64,000 nt of DNA from Pseudomonadota bacterium (GTDB lineage Bacteria > Pseudomonadota > Gammaproteobacteria > Burkholderiales > Rhodocyclaceae): the NCBI GenBank assembly GCA_008501585.1, contig QQUN01000021.1, positions 1 to 64,000 on the forward strand. Direction: 5' to 3'. Below, piece after piece: positions 39,511 to 50,251 of the stretch. Each line of letters opens with the position of its first letter. Within the stretch, counting starts at the first letter, position 1. The position numbers were made by a program, and so were the translations under genes. A model generated the notes under the pieces. It was not told the origin of the DNA. It saw only the letters and a list, made by a program, of their open reading frames with translations, and ran no database searches.

Positions 39511-41319
39511 GTGACCGACTTCGACCCTAAAAGCTTCCTGCGCAACGCGCCGTCCGACCCCGGGGTGTACCGGATGATCGGCGAGGGCGACCAGGTGTTG
39601 TATGTCGGCAAGGCCAAGAACCTGAAAAAGCGGCTGTCATCGTATTTTCGGGGGCAGTTGGCGAGCCCGCGCATCGCCATGATGGTGGCGCAGATCGTGC
39701 GGGTGGAGACGACTGCGACGCGCTCCGAGGCCGAAGCGCTGATCCTCGAGAACAATCTCATCAAGTCCTTGTCGCCGCGCTACAACATCCTGTTTCGCGA
39801 CGACAAGTCCTACCCCTACATCACGCTCACCGCGCACGGCTTTCCGCGTCTGGCCTTCCATCGTGGCGGCTTCACCAAGGGGGCGCGCTACTTCGGGCCC
39901 TTCCCGGGCAGCGTGTCGGTCCGCGACAGCATCCATCTGCTGCAAAAGGTGTTCAAGCTGCGCACCTGCGAGAACGGTGTCTTCGATCACCGCTCGCGGC
40001 CCTGTCTCCTGCACCAGATCCAGCGCTGTACCGCACCCTGCGTGGGCCTCATCTCCGAAAAGGATTACGCCGCCGACGTACGCCTCGCCACGCTGTTTCT
40101 CGAGGGACGCACCTCGGAGGTGATCAACGGCCTGACCGATGCCATGGCCGCGGCCGCCGAGCGCATGGCCTTCGAAGAGGCCGCCGCGCTGCGCGACCAG
40201 ATCCGCGCCTTGCAGCAGGTGCTGCACCGGCAGTATGTCGACAGCGGCAGGGAAGAAGATGTCGACGTGCTTTGCGCCGTGCAGCGTGAAGGGCTGGTGT
40301 GCGTCAACCTGGCCATGATCCGCGGCGGCCGCCACCTCGGCGACCGGCCGCAGTTTCCGGTGGTCAGCGGCGAATGTACGCCCCAGGATGTGTTGCTGGC
40401 CTTTATCGAACAGCACTACGCCATGTTGCCCCTGCCGGGCAAGATCGTTGCCGCCGTCGACAGTGCGGCGGTCAAGACCGTGCTCGAGAGTCTGGGCAAG
40501 CAAGCGCCCGTCGTGTCGCCACGCCGTCCGATCGAGAAGGGCTGGATCGAAATGGCCGAGCGCAATGCGGCACTTGCCATCGAGGCGCGGCTGGCCATGT
40601 CCGACCGCAGTGCTGCCCGGCTGCAGGCACTGCAACACGCGCTGGGCCTCGCCGAGGCGCCGGAGCGCATCGAGTGCTTCGACATCAGCCACACCATGGG
40701 CGAGGCCACCGTGGCGTCCTGCGTGGTGTGCGAGGGCGGCGCCATGAAGCGCAGCGAGTACCGCCGCTACAACATCACCGACATCACGCCGGGCGACGAC
40801 TACGCGGCGATGCGTCAGGTGCTGTCGCGGCGCTACGAAAAGGTGGCCTCTGGCGATGGCGTGCGTCCCGATCTGGTGCTCATCGACGGCGGCCGCGGAC
40901 AACTGTCCATGGCGCTCGAGGTGTTTGCCGAACTGGGCCTGGCCGCGTTGCCTGCCGTGGGCGTCGCCAAGGGGGAAGGGCGCAAGCCGGGGCTGGAGTC
41001 GCTGATCTTCGGCGACGGCCGCTCGCCAATGCATTTGTCGCCCGAATCGGCCGCCCTGCACCTGGTGCAGGAAATCCGGGACGAAGCGCATCGCTTTGCG
41101 ATCAGCGGCCACCGGGCCAAGCGAGGCAAGGCGCGTGTCGGGTCAAAGCTCGAGCGCATTCCCGGTGTCGGGCCGACCCGACGACGGGCGCTGCTGGCGA
41201 CTTTCGGCGGTCTTGATGGCGTACGCAGTGCGACGGTGGATGACCTCTGCCGAGTCGACGGCATCAGCCGTACGCTTGCCGAGGTGATCCATGCCGAGCT
41301 TGCCGGCGGCGATTCGTGA
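39511..41319 (+). CDS. uvrC: Excinuclease ABC subunit C
   Basis: Makes both incisions in nucleotide excision repair. 602 residues: N-terminal GIY-YIG nuclease (PGVYRMIGEGDQVLYVGKAK), a UVR motif near residues 200-235 that pairs with UvrB, RNase H-like endonuclease with FDISHTMGEATVASCVV, and a C-terminal helix-hairpin-helix (PGVGPTRRRALL). GTG start at 39511, 12 nt after nagZ. Confidence 0.97.
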   Translation: MTDFDPKSFLRNAPSDPGVYRMIGEGDQVLYVGKAKNLKKRLSSYFRGQLASPRIAMMVAQIVRVETTATRSEAEALILENNLIKSLSPRYNILFRDDKSYPYITLTAHGFPRLAFHRGGFTKGARYFGPFPGSVSVRDSIHLLQKVFKLRTCENGVFDHRSRPCLLHQIQRCTAPCVGLISEKDYAADVRLATLFLEGRTSEVINGLTDAMAAAAERMAFEEAAALRDQIRALQQVLHRQYVDSGREEDVDVLCAVQREGLVCVNLAMIRGGRHLGDRPQFPVVSGECTPQDVLLAFIEQHYAMLPLPGKIVAAVDSAAVKTVLESLGKQAPVVSPRRPIEKGWIEMAERNAALAIEARLAMSDRSAARLQALQHALGLAEAPERIECFDISHTMGEATVASCVVCEGGAMKRSEYRRYNITDITPGDDYAAMRQVLSRRYEKVASGDGVRPDLVLIDGGRGQLSMALEVFAELGLAALPAVGVAKGEGRKPGLESLIFGDGRSPMHLSPESAALHLVQEIRDEAHRFAISGHRAKRGKARVGSKLERIPGVGPTRRRALLATFGGLDGVRSATVDDLCRVDGISRTLAEVIHAELAGGDS

Positions 41320-41401
41320 CAAGCCTTGCCGCCAGCGGCTACACTTCGCGCCAGGACTCCCGGTCGGCCCCGACCGGCGGGGCGATCACACCCACAGACT
41401 C

Positions 41402-41977
41402 ATGCCACTGAATATTCCCAATACGCTGACCTGGGCCCGGATCATCATGATCCCCGTGTTTGTCGGCGTCTATTATCTGCCCGATGGCATGATGACGCTG
41501 CACGAGCGGAACCTTGCTGCCACGCTGGTGTTCAGCCTGGCGGCGGTGACCGACTGGTTTGACGGCTACCTGGCCCGCAGCCTGGGGCAGACCTCGGCCT
41601 TCGGCGCCTTTCTCGATCCCGTTGCCGACAAGCTCATGGTGGCCGCCGCGCTGATCATGCTGGTGCAACTGGGGCGCACCGATGCCATGATTGCGGTGGT
41701 GATCATCGGCCGCGAAATCACCATTTCCGCACTGCGCGAGTGGATGGCCCGGGTCGGCCGTTCGGCCAGCGTTGCGGTCGCTTTCGTGGGCAAATTAAAA
41801 ACGGCGGCACAGATGGTTGCAATCCCCTTACTTCTGTATAATGCGCCGCTTCTTTCAGTGCAGTCGCAGTGGATCGGTACCCTCTTGATCTACGTCGCGG
41901 CGGTGCTGACACTGTGGTCGATGGGCTATTATTTGTACCGAGCCATGCCCATGTTGCGGGACAGTGAAAAAGGCTGA
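41402..41977 (+). CDS. pgsA: CDP-diacylglycerol-glycerol-3-phosphate 3-phosphatidyltransferase
   Basis: First committed step toward phosphatidylglycerol. 191 residues, several membrane helices. The CDP-alcohol phosphotransferase motif is complete: DG-x2-AR-x8-G-x3-D-x3-D within residues about 60-82. ATG at 41402 gives MPLNIPNTLTWARII, typical; the frame is open upstream. The pgsA-tRNA-Gly-tRNA-Cys order is also seen in enterobacteria. Confidence 0.96.
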   Translation: MPLNIPNTLTWARIIMIPVFVGVYYLPDGMMTLHERNLAATLVFSLAAVTDWFDGYLARSLGQTSAFGAFLDPVADKLMVAAALIMLVQLGRTDAMIAVVIIGREITISALREWMARVGRSASVAVAFVGKLKTAAQMVAIPLLLYNAPLLSVQSQWIGTLLIYVAAVLTLWSMGYYLYRAMPMLRDSEKG

Positions 41978-41984
41978 AAACGCC

Positions 41985-42012
41985 TTGACAGAAGGAAAAG
42001 ACGGTCTATAAT
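41985..42012 (+). promoter_or_regulatory. Consensus sigma-70 promoter for the tRNA array
   Basis: TTGACA (41985-41990) and TATAAT (42007-42012), both perfect, with a 16-nt spacer. The start site would be 6-7 nt before the first tRNA-Gly. Confidence 0.92.
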
Positions 42013-42025
42013 GACGGTCTGTTTT

Positions 42026-42101
42026 GCGGGAATAGCTCAGTTGGTAGAGCGCAACCTTGCCAAGGTTGAGGTCGCGAGTTCGAGCCTCGTTTCCCGCTCC
42101 A
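42026..42101 (+). tRNA. tRNA-Gly (GCC), copy 1
   Basis: 76-nt cloverleaf: acceptor GCGGGAA/TTCCCGC, anticodon loop with GCC (CTTGCCAAG), T-loop GTTCGAGCC and encoded CCA. Identical to the copy at 42267-42342. Confidence 0.98.
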
Positions 42102-42108
42102 GTATTCT

Positions 42109-42133
42109 GGGGAAAGCACCGCTTTCCCCTTTT
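42109..42133 (+). terminator. Hairpin with T tract between tRNA-Gly and tRNA-Cys
   Basis: GGGGAAAGC (42109-42117), ACC loop, GCTTTCCCC (42121-42129) and TTTT. It lies inside the tRNA array, so it is either a partial terminator or a processing hairpin. Confidence 0.65.
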
Positions 42134-42182
42134 CACTCCCGAGAAATCGGACAGTGAATGACCGACCTGGCAGTCGGTCAGT

Positions 42183-42256
42183 GGCGCGGTAGCAAAGCGG
42201 TTATGCAGGGGACTGCAAATCCCTCCAGGGCGGTTCGACTCCGCCCCGCGCCTCCA
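42183..42256 (+). tRNA. tRNA-Cys (GCA)
   Basis: 74-nt cloverleaf: acceptor GGCGCGG/CCGCGCC, anticodon GCA in CTGCAAA, T-loop GTTCGACTC, CCA encoded. A small hairpin (42160-42179) precedes it. Confidence 0.97.
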
Positions 42257-42266
42257 GGAAAGTATT

Positions 42267-42342
42267 GCGGGAATAGCTCAGTTGGTAGAGCGCAACCTTG
42301 CCAAGGTTGAGGTCGCGAGTTCGAGCCTCGTTTCCCGCTCCA
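42267..42342 (+). tRNA. tRNA-Gly (GCC), copy 2
   Basis: Sequence identical to copy 1 over all 76 nt, 10 nt after tRNA-Cys. In E. coli this third position holds tRNA-Leu. Confidence 0.98.
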
Positions 42343-42351
42343 AAAAAGCAT

Positions 42352-42385
42352 GAAGGGGAAGCCATCTGGCTTCCCCTTCTGTTTT
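42352..42385 (+). terminator. Terminator of the tRNA array
   Basis: 12-bp stem (42352-42363 with 42368-42379), ATCT loop, then TG and five T. Closes the tRNA transcript. Confidence 0.9.
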
Positions 42386-42429
42386 TGTGCTGACCGCCGG
42401 CGAGGCTATCATGGCCGTGTACCCGCCGG

Positions 42430-43635
42430 ATGGCTGCAATGACCTTCGCTCCCTTCCTCGATCTGCCCGACACCGTTGCCCCTGACTATCGTGGGGGTAG
42501 CCTGTTCAACCTGATGGCCTCGTTGTGCGAGCGCTTTGGTGACCATCGGGCGTCGCCCTGGCGACTGCGCGATCACCCGCAGTTAGGGCTGGCCTCGGCG
42601 CGCATCGTCGTGCTGCTGGTGATCGACGGGCTTGGCGCACATGATCTGGCCACGCGCGGGGCAGGGCGCTTTCTCGCCCGCCACCAGGCGCGGACCTTGA
42701 CCACCGTCTTTCCAGCGACCACCGCCAGCGCGGTGACGACCACGCTGACCGGCATCACCCCGGCCGAACACGGGCTCACCGGCTGGTATATCCGCGATGA
42801 CCGTTTCGGCGGCGTGCTGGCGCCGCTGCCCATGGTGCGCCGCGACCGCCAGCCGATGACCGGCTGGTGGCGCATTCCGCGCTTGTTTCCCTATCCCAGC
42901 CTGTTTCAGCGGCTTGATGTGCGCAGCGTGATGGTCGCGCCAGAGGCCATTCTCGGCTCTCCGTTCAACATGCGTCATTCGCGTGGCGTGGCGCGGCGCT
43001 ATGGCTATCAAGACCTGGCCGGGCTGGAAGCACAGCTGGTACAGGCCGTGGCAGATCTGGGCTCGCTGGAAGGCTTCGTGTATGCCTACCATGCCGATTA
43101 CGACGCGCTGGCGCATCAGTTTGGCATTGCCTCTGACCAGTGCGACGCGCACTTCCTGGCGCTCGATGCCATGGTCGCCCGATTGAGTGCGCAACTGGCC
43201 GACAGCGGTGTGCAGTTATTGGTGACGGCCGATCATGGCTTCATCGATTCACCGCCCGAGCGCCAGTGTGACATTGCCACTGAGGGCGGCTTGCAAGGCT
43301 ATCTGGATGGGCCCTTGTGGGGCGAGCGGCGGGTGGCCTACTGTCGCGTCCGACGGGCCGATCGGGCACAGTTCGAGGTCGAGGCCCTGGCGCAGCTGGG
43401 CGATCGGTTTCATGTCGTGCCGAGCGCGCGATTGATCGATGCGGGTGTATTTGGCCCGGCCGGCAAGCCGTCGCGGCGACTGCGTGAGCGGATCGGTGAT
43501 TTTGCGTTGATCGGCCGGGAGAACTGGACGATCCATGATTGGTTGCCGCAGGAGCGGCAGTATCCGATGCTGGGCGTGCACGCGGGCGTATCGGCCGCGG
43601 AGATGCTGATCCCGCTGGTGTCGATCACCTGCTAG
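42430..43635 (+). CDS. Alkaline-phosphatase-superfamily phosphodiesterase/nucleotide pyrophosphatase
   Basis: 401 residues. Metal site one is LLVIDGLGAHDL; the nucleophile Thr is in FPATTASAVTTTLTG. Later metal ligands are in YAYHADYDALAHQFG and VTADHGFIDSP. This pattern is that of type I phosphodiesterase/nucleotide pyrophosphatase proteins; the substrate is not known. No signal peptide. ATG at 42430 or 42439. Its stop codon overlaps the stop of the DUF1178 gene on the other strand. Confidence 0.88.
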   Translation: MAAMTFAPFLDLPDTVAPDYRGGSLFNLMASLCERFGDHRASPWRLRDHPQLGLASARIVVLLVIDGLGAHDLATRGAGRFLARHQARTLTTVFPATTASAVTTTLTGITPAEHGLTGWYIRDDRFGGVLAPLPMVRRDRQPMTGWWRIPRLFPYPSLFQRLDVRSVMVAPEAILGSPFNMRHSRGVARRYGYQDLAGLEAQLVQAVADLGSLEGFVYAYHADYDALAHQFGIASDQCDAHFLALDAMVARLSAQLADSGVQLLVTADHGFIDSPPERQCDIATEGGLQGYLDGPLWGERRVAYCRVRRADRAQFEVEALAQLGDRFHVVPSARLIDAGVFGPAGKPSRRLRERIGDFALIGRENWTIHDWLPQERQYPMLGVHAGVSAAEMLIPLVSITC

Positions 43636-44051
43636 TGCAGGTCCTCCTTGGCGGGCGGTACGGGCAGCACGCTGATTCCCTCGTCGAGCAGTTCGGCAAC
43701 GTCATTCAGGCTGGCCTGGCCACGGATGCTGCGATCGGGTGCGTCGCCGTGATGAATACGCCGTACCTCAACCGGAAAGGCCGCACCGACATCCTCCGCC
43801 TTCAGCGCCTGCTGGCGTAACCTGGCCATGGCGAGCGCCGCGGCATGGCCCGGGGGCGATTCGACGCTGGGGGAAGGGGATGGGTGGCCGGTGCGGACGT
43901 AGGGCGCGCTTGGCAGTCGCTGGATGTCGTGACTGTTGCAGTGAGGGCAGTCGATCTGGCCGGCGCCCAGTTGCTTGTCAAAAGCGTCGGACGAGGCAAA
44001 CCAGCCTTCGAAATCGTGGCCGTTGCAACAACGCAGATTGAGTACGATCAC
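43632..44051 (-). CDS. DUF1178 family protein
   Basis: 139 residues from the GTG at 44051. The N-terminus (LRCCNGHDFEGWFAS) and a following CPHC pair look like a zinc-ribbon start, typical of DUF1178; the rest is helical and ends in acidic/Pro-rich sequence. Function unknown. It starts 28 nt after tRNA-Leu on the same strand and ends in a CTAG shared with the convergent gene. Confidence 0.88.
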   Translation of the reverse strand: MIVLNLRCCNGHDFEGWFASSDAFDKQLGAGQIDCPHCNSHDIQRLPSAPYVRTGHPSPSPSVESPPGHAAALAMARLRQQALKAEDVGAAFPVEVRRIHHGDAPDRSIRGQASLNDVAELLDEGISVLPVPPAKEDLH

Positions 44052-44078
44052 GTGCTGTGCCGTCGCGATGTAGAGCGG

Positions 44079-44164
44079 TGGTGCCCGGAGCGGGAATCGA
44101 ACCCGCACGGCCGAAGGCCGAGGGATTTTAAGTCCCTTGTGTCTACCAATTTCACCATCCGGGC
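44079..44164 (-). tRNA. tRNA-Leu (TAA)
   Basis: 86-nt class II tRNA on the minus strand: acceptor GCCCGGA/TCCGGGC, anticodon TAA in CTTAAAA, a long variable arm CGGCCTTCGGCCG, T-loop GTTCGATTC and encoded CCA. It begins 16 nt after the minE stop. Confidence 0.97.
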
Positions 44165-44180
44165 ATCCGGTGCGTTGAGC

Positions 44181-44441
44181 TCAGTGCTCCTGTTCGGGCA
44201 GGACGATGTTGACCTCGAGCACTTCGTAGTTGTCCTGGCGCTCCAGTTGCACCTTGATGTCGTCCGGGTTCACCTTGACGTACTTGGAGATCACGGCGAT
44301 CAGGTCTTTCTGCAGATCGGGCAGGAAGTCCGGCGAGCCGTCACGGGTGCCGTGCTCGCGGGCGATGATCAGTTGCAGGCGTTCCTTGGCCAGGGAGGCG
44401 GTCTTCGGCTTGCTGCCGAACAGCATGCTGAGTAGGGACAT
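44181..44441 (-). CDS. minE: Cell division topological specificity factor MinE
   Basis: 86 residues. The N-terminal membrane and MinD-binding part contains [14 protein letters not shown]; the C-terminal dimer domain follows. Drives MinD oscillation so that division occurs at mid-cell. 1 nt separates it from minD. Confidence 0.98.
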   Translation of the reverse strand: MSLLSMLFGSKPKTASLAKERLQLIIAREHGTRDGSPDFLPDLQKDLIAVISKYVKVNPDDIKVQLERQDNYEVLEVNIVLPEQEH

Positions 44442-44442
44442 G

Positions 44443-45258
44443 TCACTTCCCTCCGAACAGGCGCTTCATCAAGCCCGGCTTTTCGTAGGTGACGTAGCGC
44501 ATCGGGCGATCTTCGCCGAGGAAGCGGGCGACCACGTCGAGATAGGCTTCGGAGACGTCGGTACCCTTGAGGTGCACTGCCGGCGAACCCTGGTTGGAGG
44601 CGTGGAGGACGGCTTCGGATTCGGGGATCACGCCGATCAGCTCGACGCGCAGCAGCTCCTGCACGTCCTTGTAGGAGAGCATCTCGCCATCCTCGACACG
44701 CTTGGCCGAGTAACGGGTGACCAGCAGGTGCTCCTTGACCGGCTCCTGGCCGTCCTTGGCGCGCTGCGACTTGGACTGCAGGATGCCGAGGATGCGGTCG
44801 GAGTCGCGCACCGAGGACACTTCGGGGTTGGTGACGATGATCGCCTCGTCGGCAAAGGTGAGCGCCATCACGGCGCCGCGCTCGATGCCGGCGGGGGAGT
44901 CGCACACCACGTAGTCGAAGCCCATGTGCTCGAGCTCCTTGAGCACGGCCTGGACGCCTTCTTCGGTCAGCGCGTCCTTGTCGCGGGTCTGCGAGGCCGG
45001 CAGGATGAACAGGTTCTCGCAGTGCTTGTCCTTGATCAGCGCCTGGTTGAGCTTGGCCTCGCCGTTGACGACGTTGATGAGGTCATACACCACGCGGCGT
45101 TCGCAGCCCATGATCAGGTCGAGGTTGCGCAGGCCGACGTCGAAGTCGATGACAGCGGTTTTGAATCCGCGCAGGGCCAGGCCCGAGGCGAAGGCTGCGC
45201 TGGTGGTCGTCTTGCCGACGCCGCCCTTGCCGGACGTTACTACGATAATTCGAGTCAC
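44443..45258 (-). CDS. minD: Septum site-determining ATPase MinD
   Basis: 271 residues. Deviant Walker [14 protein letters not shown] (residues 9-21), the [13 protein letters not shown] segment, and a C-terminal amphipathic membrane helix ending LMKRLFGGK. Recruits MinC to the membrane at the poles. Confidence 0.98.
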   Translation of the reverse strand: MTRIIVVTSGKGGVGKTTTSAAFASGLALRGFKTAVIDFDVGLRNLDLIMGCERRVVYDLINVVNGEAKLNQALIKDKHCENLFILPASQTRDKDALTEEGVQAVLKELEHMGFDYVVCDSPAGIERGAVMALTFADEAIIVTNPEVSSVRDSDRILGILQSKSQRAKDGQEPVKEHLLVTRYSAKRVEDGEMLSYKDVQELLRVELIGVIPESEAVLHASNQGSPAVHLKGTDVSEAYLDVVARFLGEDRPMRYVTYEKPGLMKRLFGGK

Positions 45259-45285
45259 GATGCTTCCTTTCTGTGAGTGCCGTGC

Positions 45286-46059
45286 TTACTGGGTTTGCAG
45301 CGGCGCAATCGTCAATGTCTGGTGGTCGCCTTCGCCCTTGAGCCAGGCCTGCGCGGTCTTGCCGGCCACGGCTTCGGGGATGCCTTTTTCGAAGGTGCGA
45401 TAGACCCCGGCGATGGAGACCAGCTCGGGGCCGAAATTGGTGCTGAATATGCGCGCGTGCGTGTTGCCCTGTGCGCCGGCTATGGCGCGGCCGCGCAGCG
45501 GGCCGTAGCAGTGGATGTTGCCGTCGGCGATGACTTCGGCGCCGTGGCTGACGCCGGCGAGCAGGACCAGGTCGCCGGCGCGGGCGTAGGCCTGCTGGCC
45601 GGAGCGCAGCGGGCGGTCGATGATCAGCGTTGGCTTGGCAGCCGCGGTTGATGCCGGTGCCGGTGCGGCGACGGCGGGTGCAGGCGCCGGTGCCACGGCT
45701 GCTGCAGGGGCTTCGGGGGCCGTGGTGGCGGCGTTGTCGGCGTCGAGCACGGCGAGGCCGATCTTGCGCGCGCCGTCGATGAAGGCCTCGGGCAGGTTGC
45801 TCACCGCGACGGGCTGCAGACGGTAGCGGCGCAGCAGGCTGGCCAGGCCGGGCCAGTCGATGCGCTCGGGTAGCTGGGTCAGCTCGGCGAAATCGAGAAT
45901 GGTCGCTTCGCGGTTGAAGAAGTCGGGCATGCCACCGAGCAGGGTGTGCATGGCATCGGCCAGGCGCATCGGGTCGGTATCGCGCAGGCGCGCGGTCATG
46001 ACGCCCAGCGTTGCACCCCGGAATTCAATGGGTTTGGATGAAACAGAAGCTGGGTTCAT
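45286..46059 (-). CDS. minC: Septum site-determining protein MinC
   Basis: 257 residues. N-terminal FtsZ-inhibiting domain (about 1-105), an Ala/Pro-rich linker (about 118-150) longer than in E. coli, and the C-terminal beta-helix with GDLVLLAGVSHGAEV and DGNIHCYGPLRGRAIAG. Start taken at ATG 46059 (MNPASVSS). Confidence 0.96.
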   Translation of the reverse strand: MNPASVSSKPIEFRGATLGVMTARLRDTDPMRLADAMHTLLGGMPDFFNREATILDFAELTQLPERIDWPGLASLLRRYRLQPVAVSNLPEAFIDGARKIGLAVLDADNAATTAPEAPAAAVAPAPAPAVAAPAPASTAAAKPTLIIDRPLRSGQQAYARAGDLVLLAGVSHGAEVIADGNIHCYGPLRGRAIAGAQGNTHARIFSTNFGPELVSIAGVYRTFEKGIPEAVAGKTAQAWLKGEGDHQTLTIAPLQTQ

Positions 46060-46146
46060 GCGGGGTCGATGTGCTGTCAAATCCTGCGAGTTTACTGGCC
46101 GTCGGGGCTGGGGGCAAGATTCCAGCGGAATCTCGCCGCCAGCCGG

Positions 46147-47016
46147 TCAGTGTTGGGTGGGCGGAGCGTCCGGCGCGGCGAACAGTTCGTGAACGGCGTC
46201 GGCGTCGAAACGGTAGGTGTGGTTGCTCATGTCGTCGTGGATCTCGATCACGCCTTCGGCGGCAAGGATGGCCTCGACCTCTTCGCGGCCCAGCCCGCGC
46301 AGCATGCGCTTGACCTTGTCCGGGTCGGCCGGCCAGCGGTGCAGGACCGGGCGGGGGGCGAAAATCCGCACGGTTTCTTCGTGGAACAGCCGGGCGAGCA
46401 GGGCGTCGGGCGAGAGGCTGCGCAGCTCCTCCGGCTTGACGGTGGCGGCCAGCTGGGTGACGCGCGACCAGCCGTCGGCGTCGCGCAGGTCGGCGTCGGG
46501 CAGCTTCTGCAGGAACAGGCCGGCGGCGGTGTCGCCGTTGGCCACCAGCCACAGGGCGGCCGGTTGCTGCTCGGACTGGGCCAGATAGTGTTCGAACACG
46601 GCGGCGACCGTGTCGCCCTCGATCGGCACCAGGCTCTGGTAGGGCTGGTCGAGGCCGGCGATGTCGAGGGTCAGCTGCAGGCGGCCGTCGCCGAGGATCT
46701 CGCCCAGGGTGTCACCGGAGGTGGCTTCGTCGGTCTTGGCGTAGCCACGCAGGTTGAGCGCTTCGGTGCAGTCGACCACCATCAGCGAGAGCGGGCCGTG
46801 GCCCTGCATCTGGAAGGTGAGCCGGCCGGGCTGCTTGAGGTTGGCGGACATGATGGCGGTCACGGCGGTCAGCTCGCCGAAGATGGCGCGCACGGCCGGA
46901 CTGTAGCCGCGCTGGTCGATCATGGCGCGCCAGGCGTCGTTGATCTGGACGACGCTGCCGCGGATGTCGAGGTCGTCGAACAGAAAGGGCTGGACGAGGC
47001 TGTCTTCGCGCAGCAT
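46147..47016 (-). CDS. hslO: Hsp33-family chaperone HslO lacking the zinc/redox cysteines
   Basis: 289 residues, full Hsp33 length and clear homology along the chain ([39 protein letters not shown]). Classical Hsp33 is switched on when four C-terminal Cys (Cys-x-Cys and Cys-x2-Cys) lose zinc and form disulfides. At those two places this protein reads [10 protein letters not shown] and [11 protein letters not shown], with no cysteine; the only Cys is at about residue 82. The nucleotide sequence around 46200-46350 supports this with no frameshift sign. A redox-independent holdase or another role is inferred. Overlaps the next gene by ATGA. Confidence 0.93.
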   Translation of the reverse strand: MLREDSLVQPFLFDDLDIRGSVVQINDAWRAMIDQRGYSPAVRAIFGELTAVTAIMSANLKQPGRLTFQMQGHGPLSLMVVDCTEALNLRGYAKTDEATSGDTLGEILGDGRLQLTLDIAGLDQPYQSLVPIEGDTVAAVFEHYLAQSEQQPAALWLVANGDTAAGLFLQKLPDADLRDADGWSRVTQLAATVKPEELRSLSPDALLARLFHEETVRIFAPRPVLHRWPADPDKVKRMLRGLGREEVEAILAAEGVIEIHDDMSNHTYRFDADAVHELFAAPDAPPTQH

Positions 47017-47372
47017 CAGCGAGGCTCCGTGAGTTCGGTGGCGTAGGTGTCGGGCTTGAAGCCGACCAGCAGGCGGCCGTCGCCGGTGTCGAGCACCGGG
47101 CGCTTGATCAGGCTGGTATTGGCGGCCATCAGTGCGATGGCGTCGGCGTCCGAGTCGATCCGGCGGGCCTCGTCGGGCAGCTTGCGCCAGGTGGTGCCGC
47201 GGGTGTTGACCAGCGGTTCGCGGCCGACACGGGCGACCCAGTCGGCCAGCGTGGCGTCGTCGATGCCCTCGCGTTTGTAGTCGTGGAAGGCGTAGGCGAT
47301 GGCATGGCTGTCGAGCCAGGTCAGGGCCTTCTTCATGGTGTCGCAGTTGCGGATGCCGTAGATGCGGATCAT
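47016..47372 (-). CDS. ArsC/Spx-family protein (YffB-like)
   Basis: 118-residue thioredoxin-fold protein of the ArsC family. The single active cysteine is in [12 protein letters not shown]; no second Cys of a CxxC. Family proteins of this type (YffB) are reductase-like but of unclear substrate. The start is taken at 47372 ([11 protein letters not shown]), with an ATG nine codons earlier possible. Coupled to hslO. Confidence 0.9.
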   Translation of the reverse strand: MIRIYGIRNCDTMKKALTWLDSHAIAYAFHDYKREGIDDATLADWVARVGREPLVNTRGTTWRKLPDEARRIDSDADAIALMAANTSLIKRPVLDTGDGRLLVGFKPDTYATELTEPR

Positions 47373-47419
47373 GGTGGTTTCGGGGGTGTGGTGCGGCATT
47401 GTCTCAGAAAATCAGCGCC

Positions 47420-49735
<2,316 letters not shown>

Positions 49736-49852
49736 AGTCGCGTTGGCGTTTGGAAAAACCGGCAAGTGTGCAGAATGCGCCGCCCGACGGCAAGCGCGCG
49801 AAGGACAGTCGGGCTACAATTTGAAGGTGCTGTTTCGGATAAGTGACGTTTG

Positions 49853-50245
49853 ATGACCGCTGTGTTTCGTTCGTGTTTCGCCGTCCTGGCCGCGCTGGCC
49901 CTGATGCAGGGCAGCGCCTGGGCCGCCAGCCCGGCAGCCGCCGTGGCGGTCGACCCCTCGCGCCTGGGCGCGGTGCGCATGCCCGAAGGCGACGGCAGCG
50001 TGGCCCCCACGCCGCCCGTGCGCGCCTACGCCATCGACGGGCAGCGCTTCTACTATGGCGGCCAGCAATACACCCTCGATGCGCCCGTGGTAGCCGATGA
50101 CCGCGGTGATCTGGCCCGCCAGCGTTTGCAGGAACTGCTCGACGGCGGCGACCTGAGCGTCCACCCGCTGGGCGAAAAGCTCGAAGACTCCGAGCGCGCA
50201 CAGGTGCGCATCAATGGCGAGCTGCTGAGCCCGCAACTTAACTAA
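49853..50245 (+). CDS. Exported protein of unknown function
   Basis: 130 residues from the ATG at 49853. A signal peptide (1-24, ending AWA-ASP) is followed by a short Pro/Asp-rich stretch and a domain with AIDGQRFYYGGQQYTLDAP and a Glu/Leu-rich end. No cysteine in the mature part. I do not recognise the family. Divergent from tex, convergent with the mutarotase gene (6-nt gap). TACAAT at 49815-49820 could be its -10. Confidence 0.75.
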   Translation: MTAVFRSCFAVLAALALMQGSAWAASPAAAVAVDPSRLGAVRMPEGDGSVAPTPPVRAYAIDGQRFYYGGQQYTLDAPVVADDRGDLARQRLQELLDGGDLSVHPLGEKLEDSERAQVRINGELLSPQLN

Positions 50246-50251
50246 ATCGCT

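Noticed and set aside
42026-42342. tRNA array or other tRNA 3' ends as integration sites
   Set aside because: No integrase gene or duplicated tRNA 3' segment next to any tRNA; the two tRNA-Gly copies are complete genes.
46075-46080. TTGACA on the minus strand just before minC
   Set aside because: The -10 position would fall on the minC start codon and reads GAACCC, so it is not a promoter for minC.
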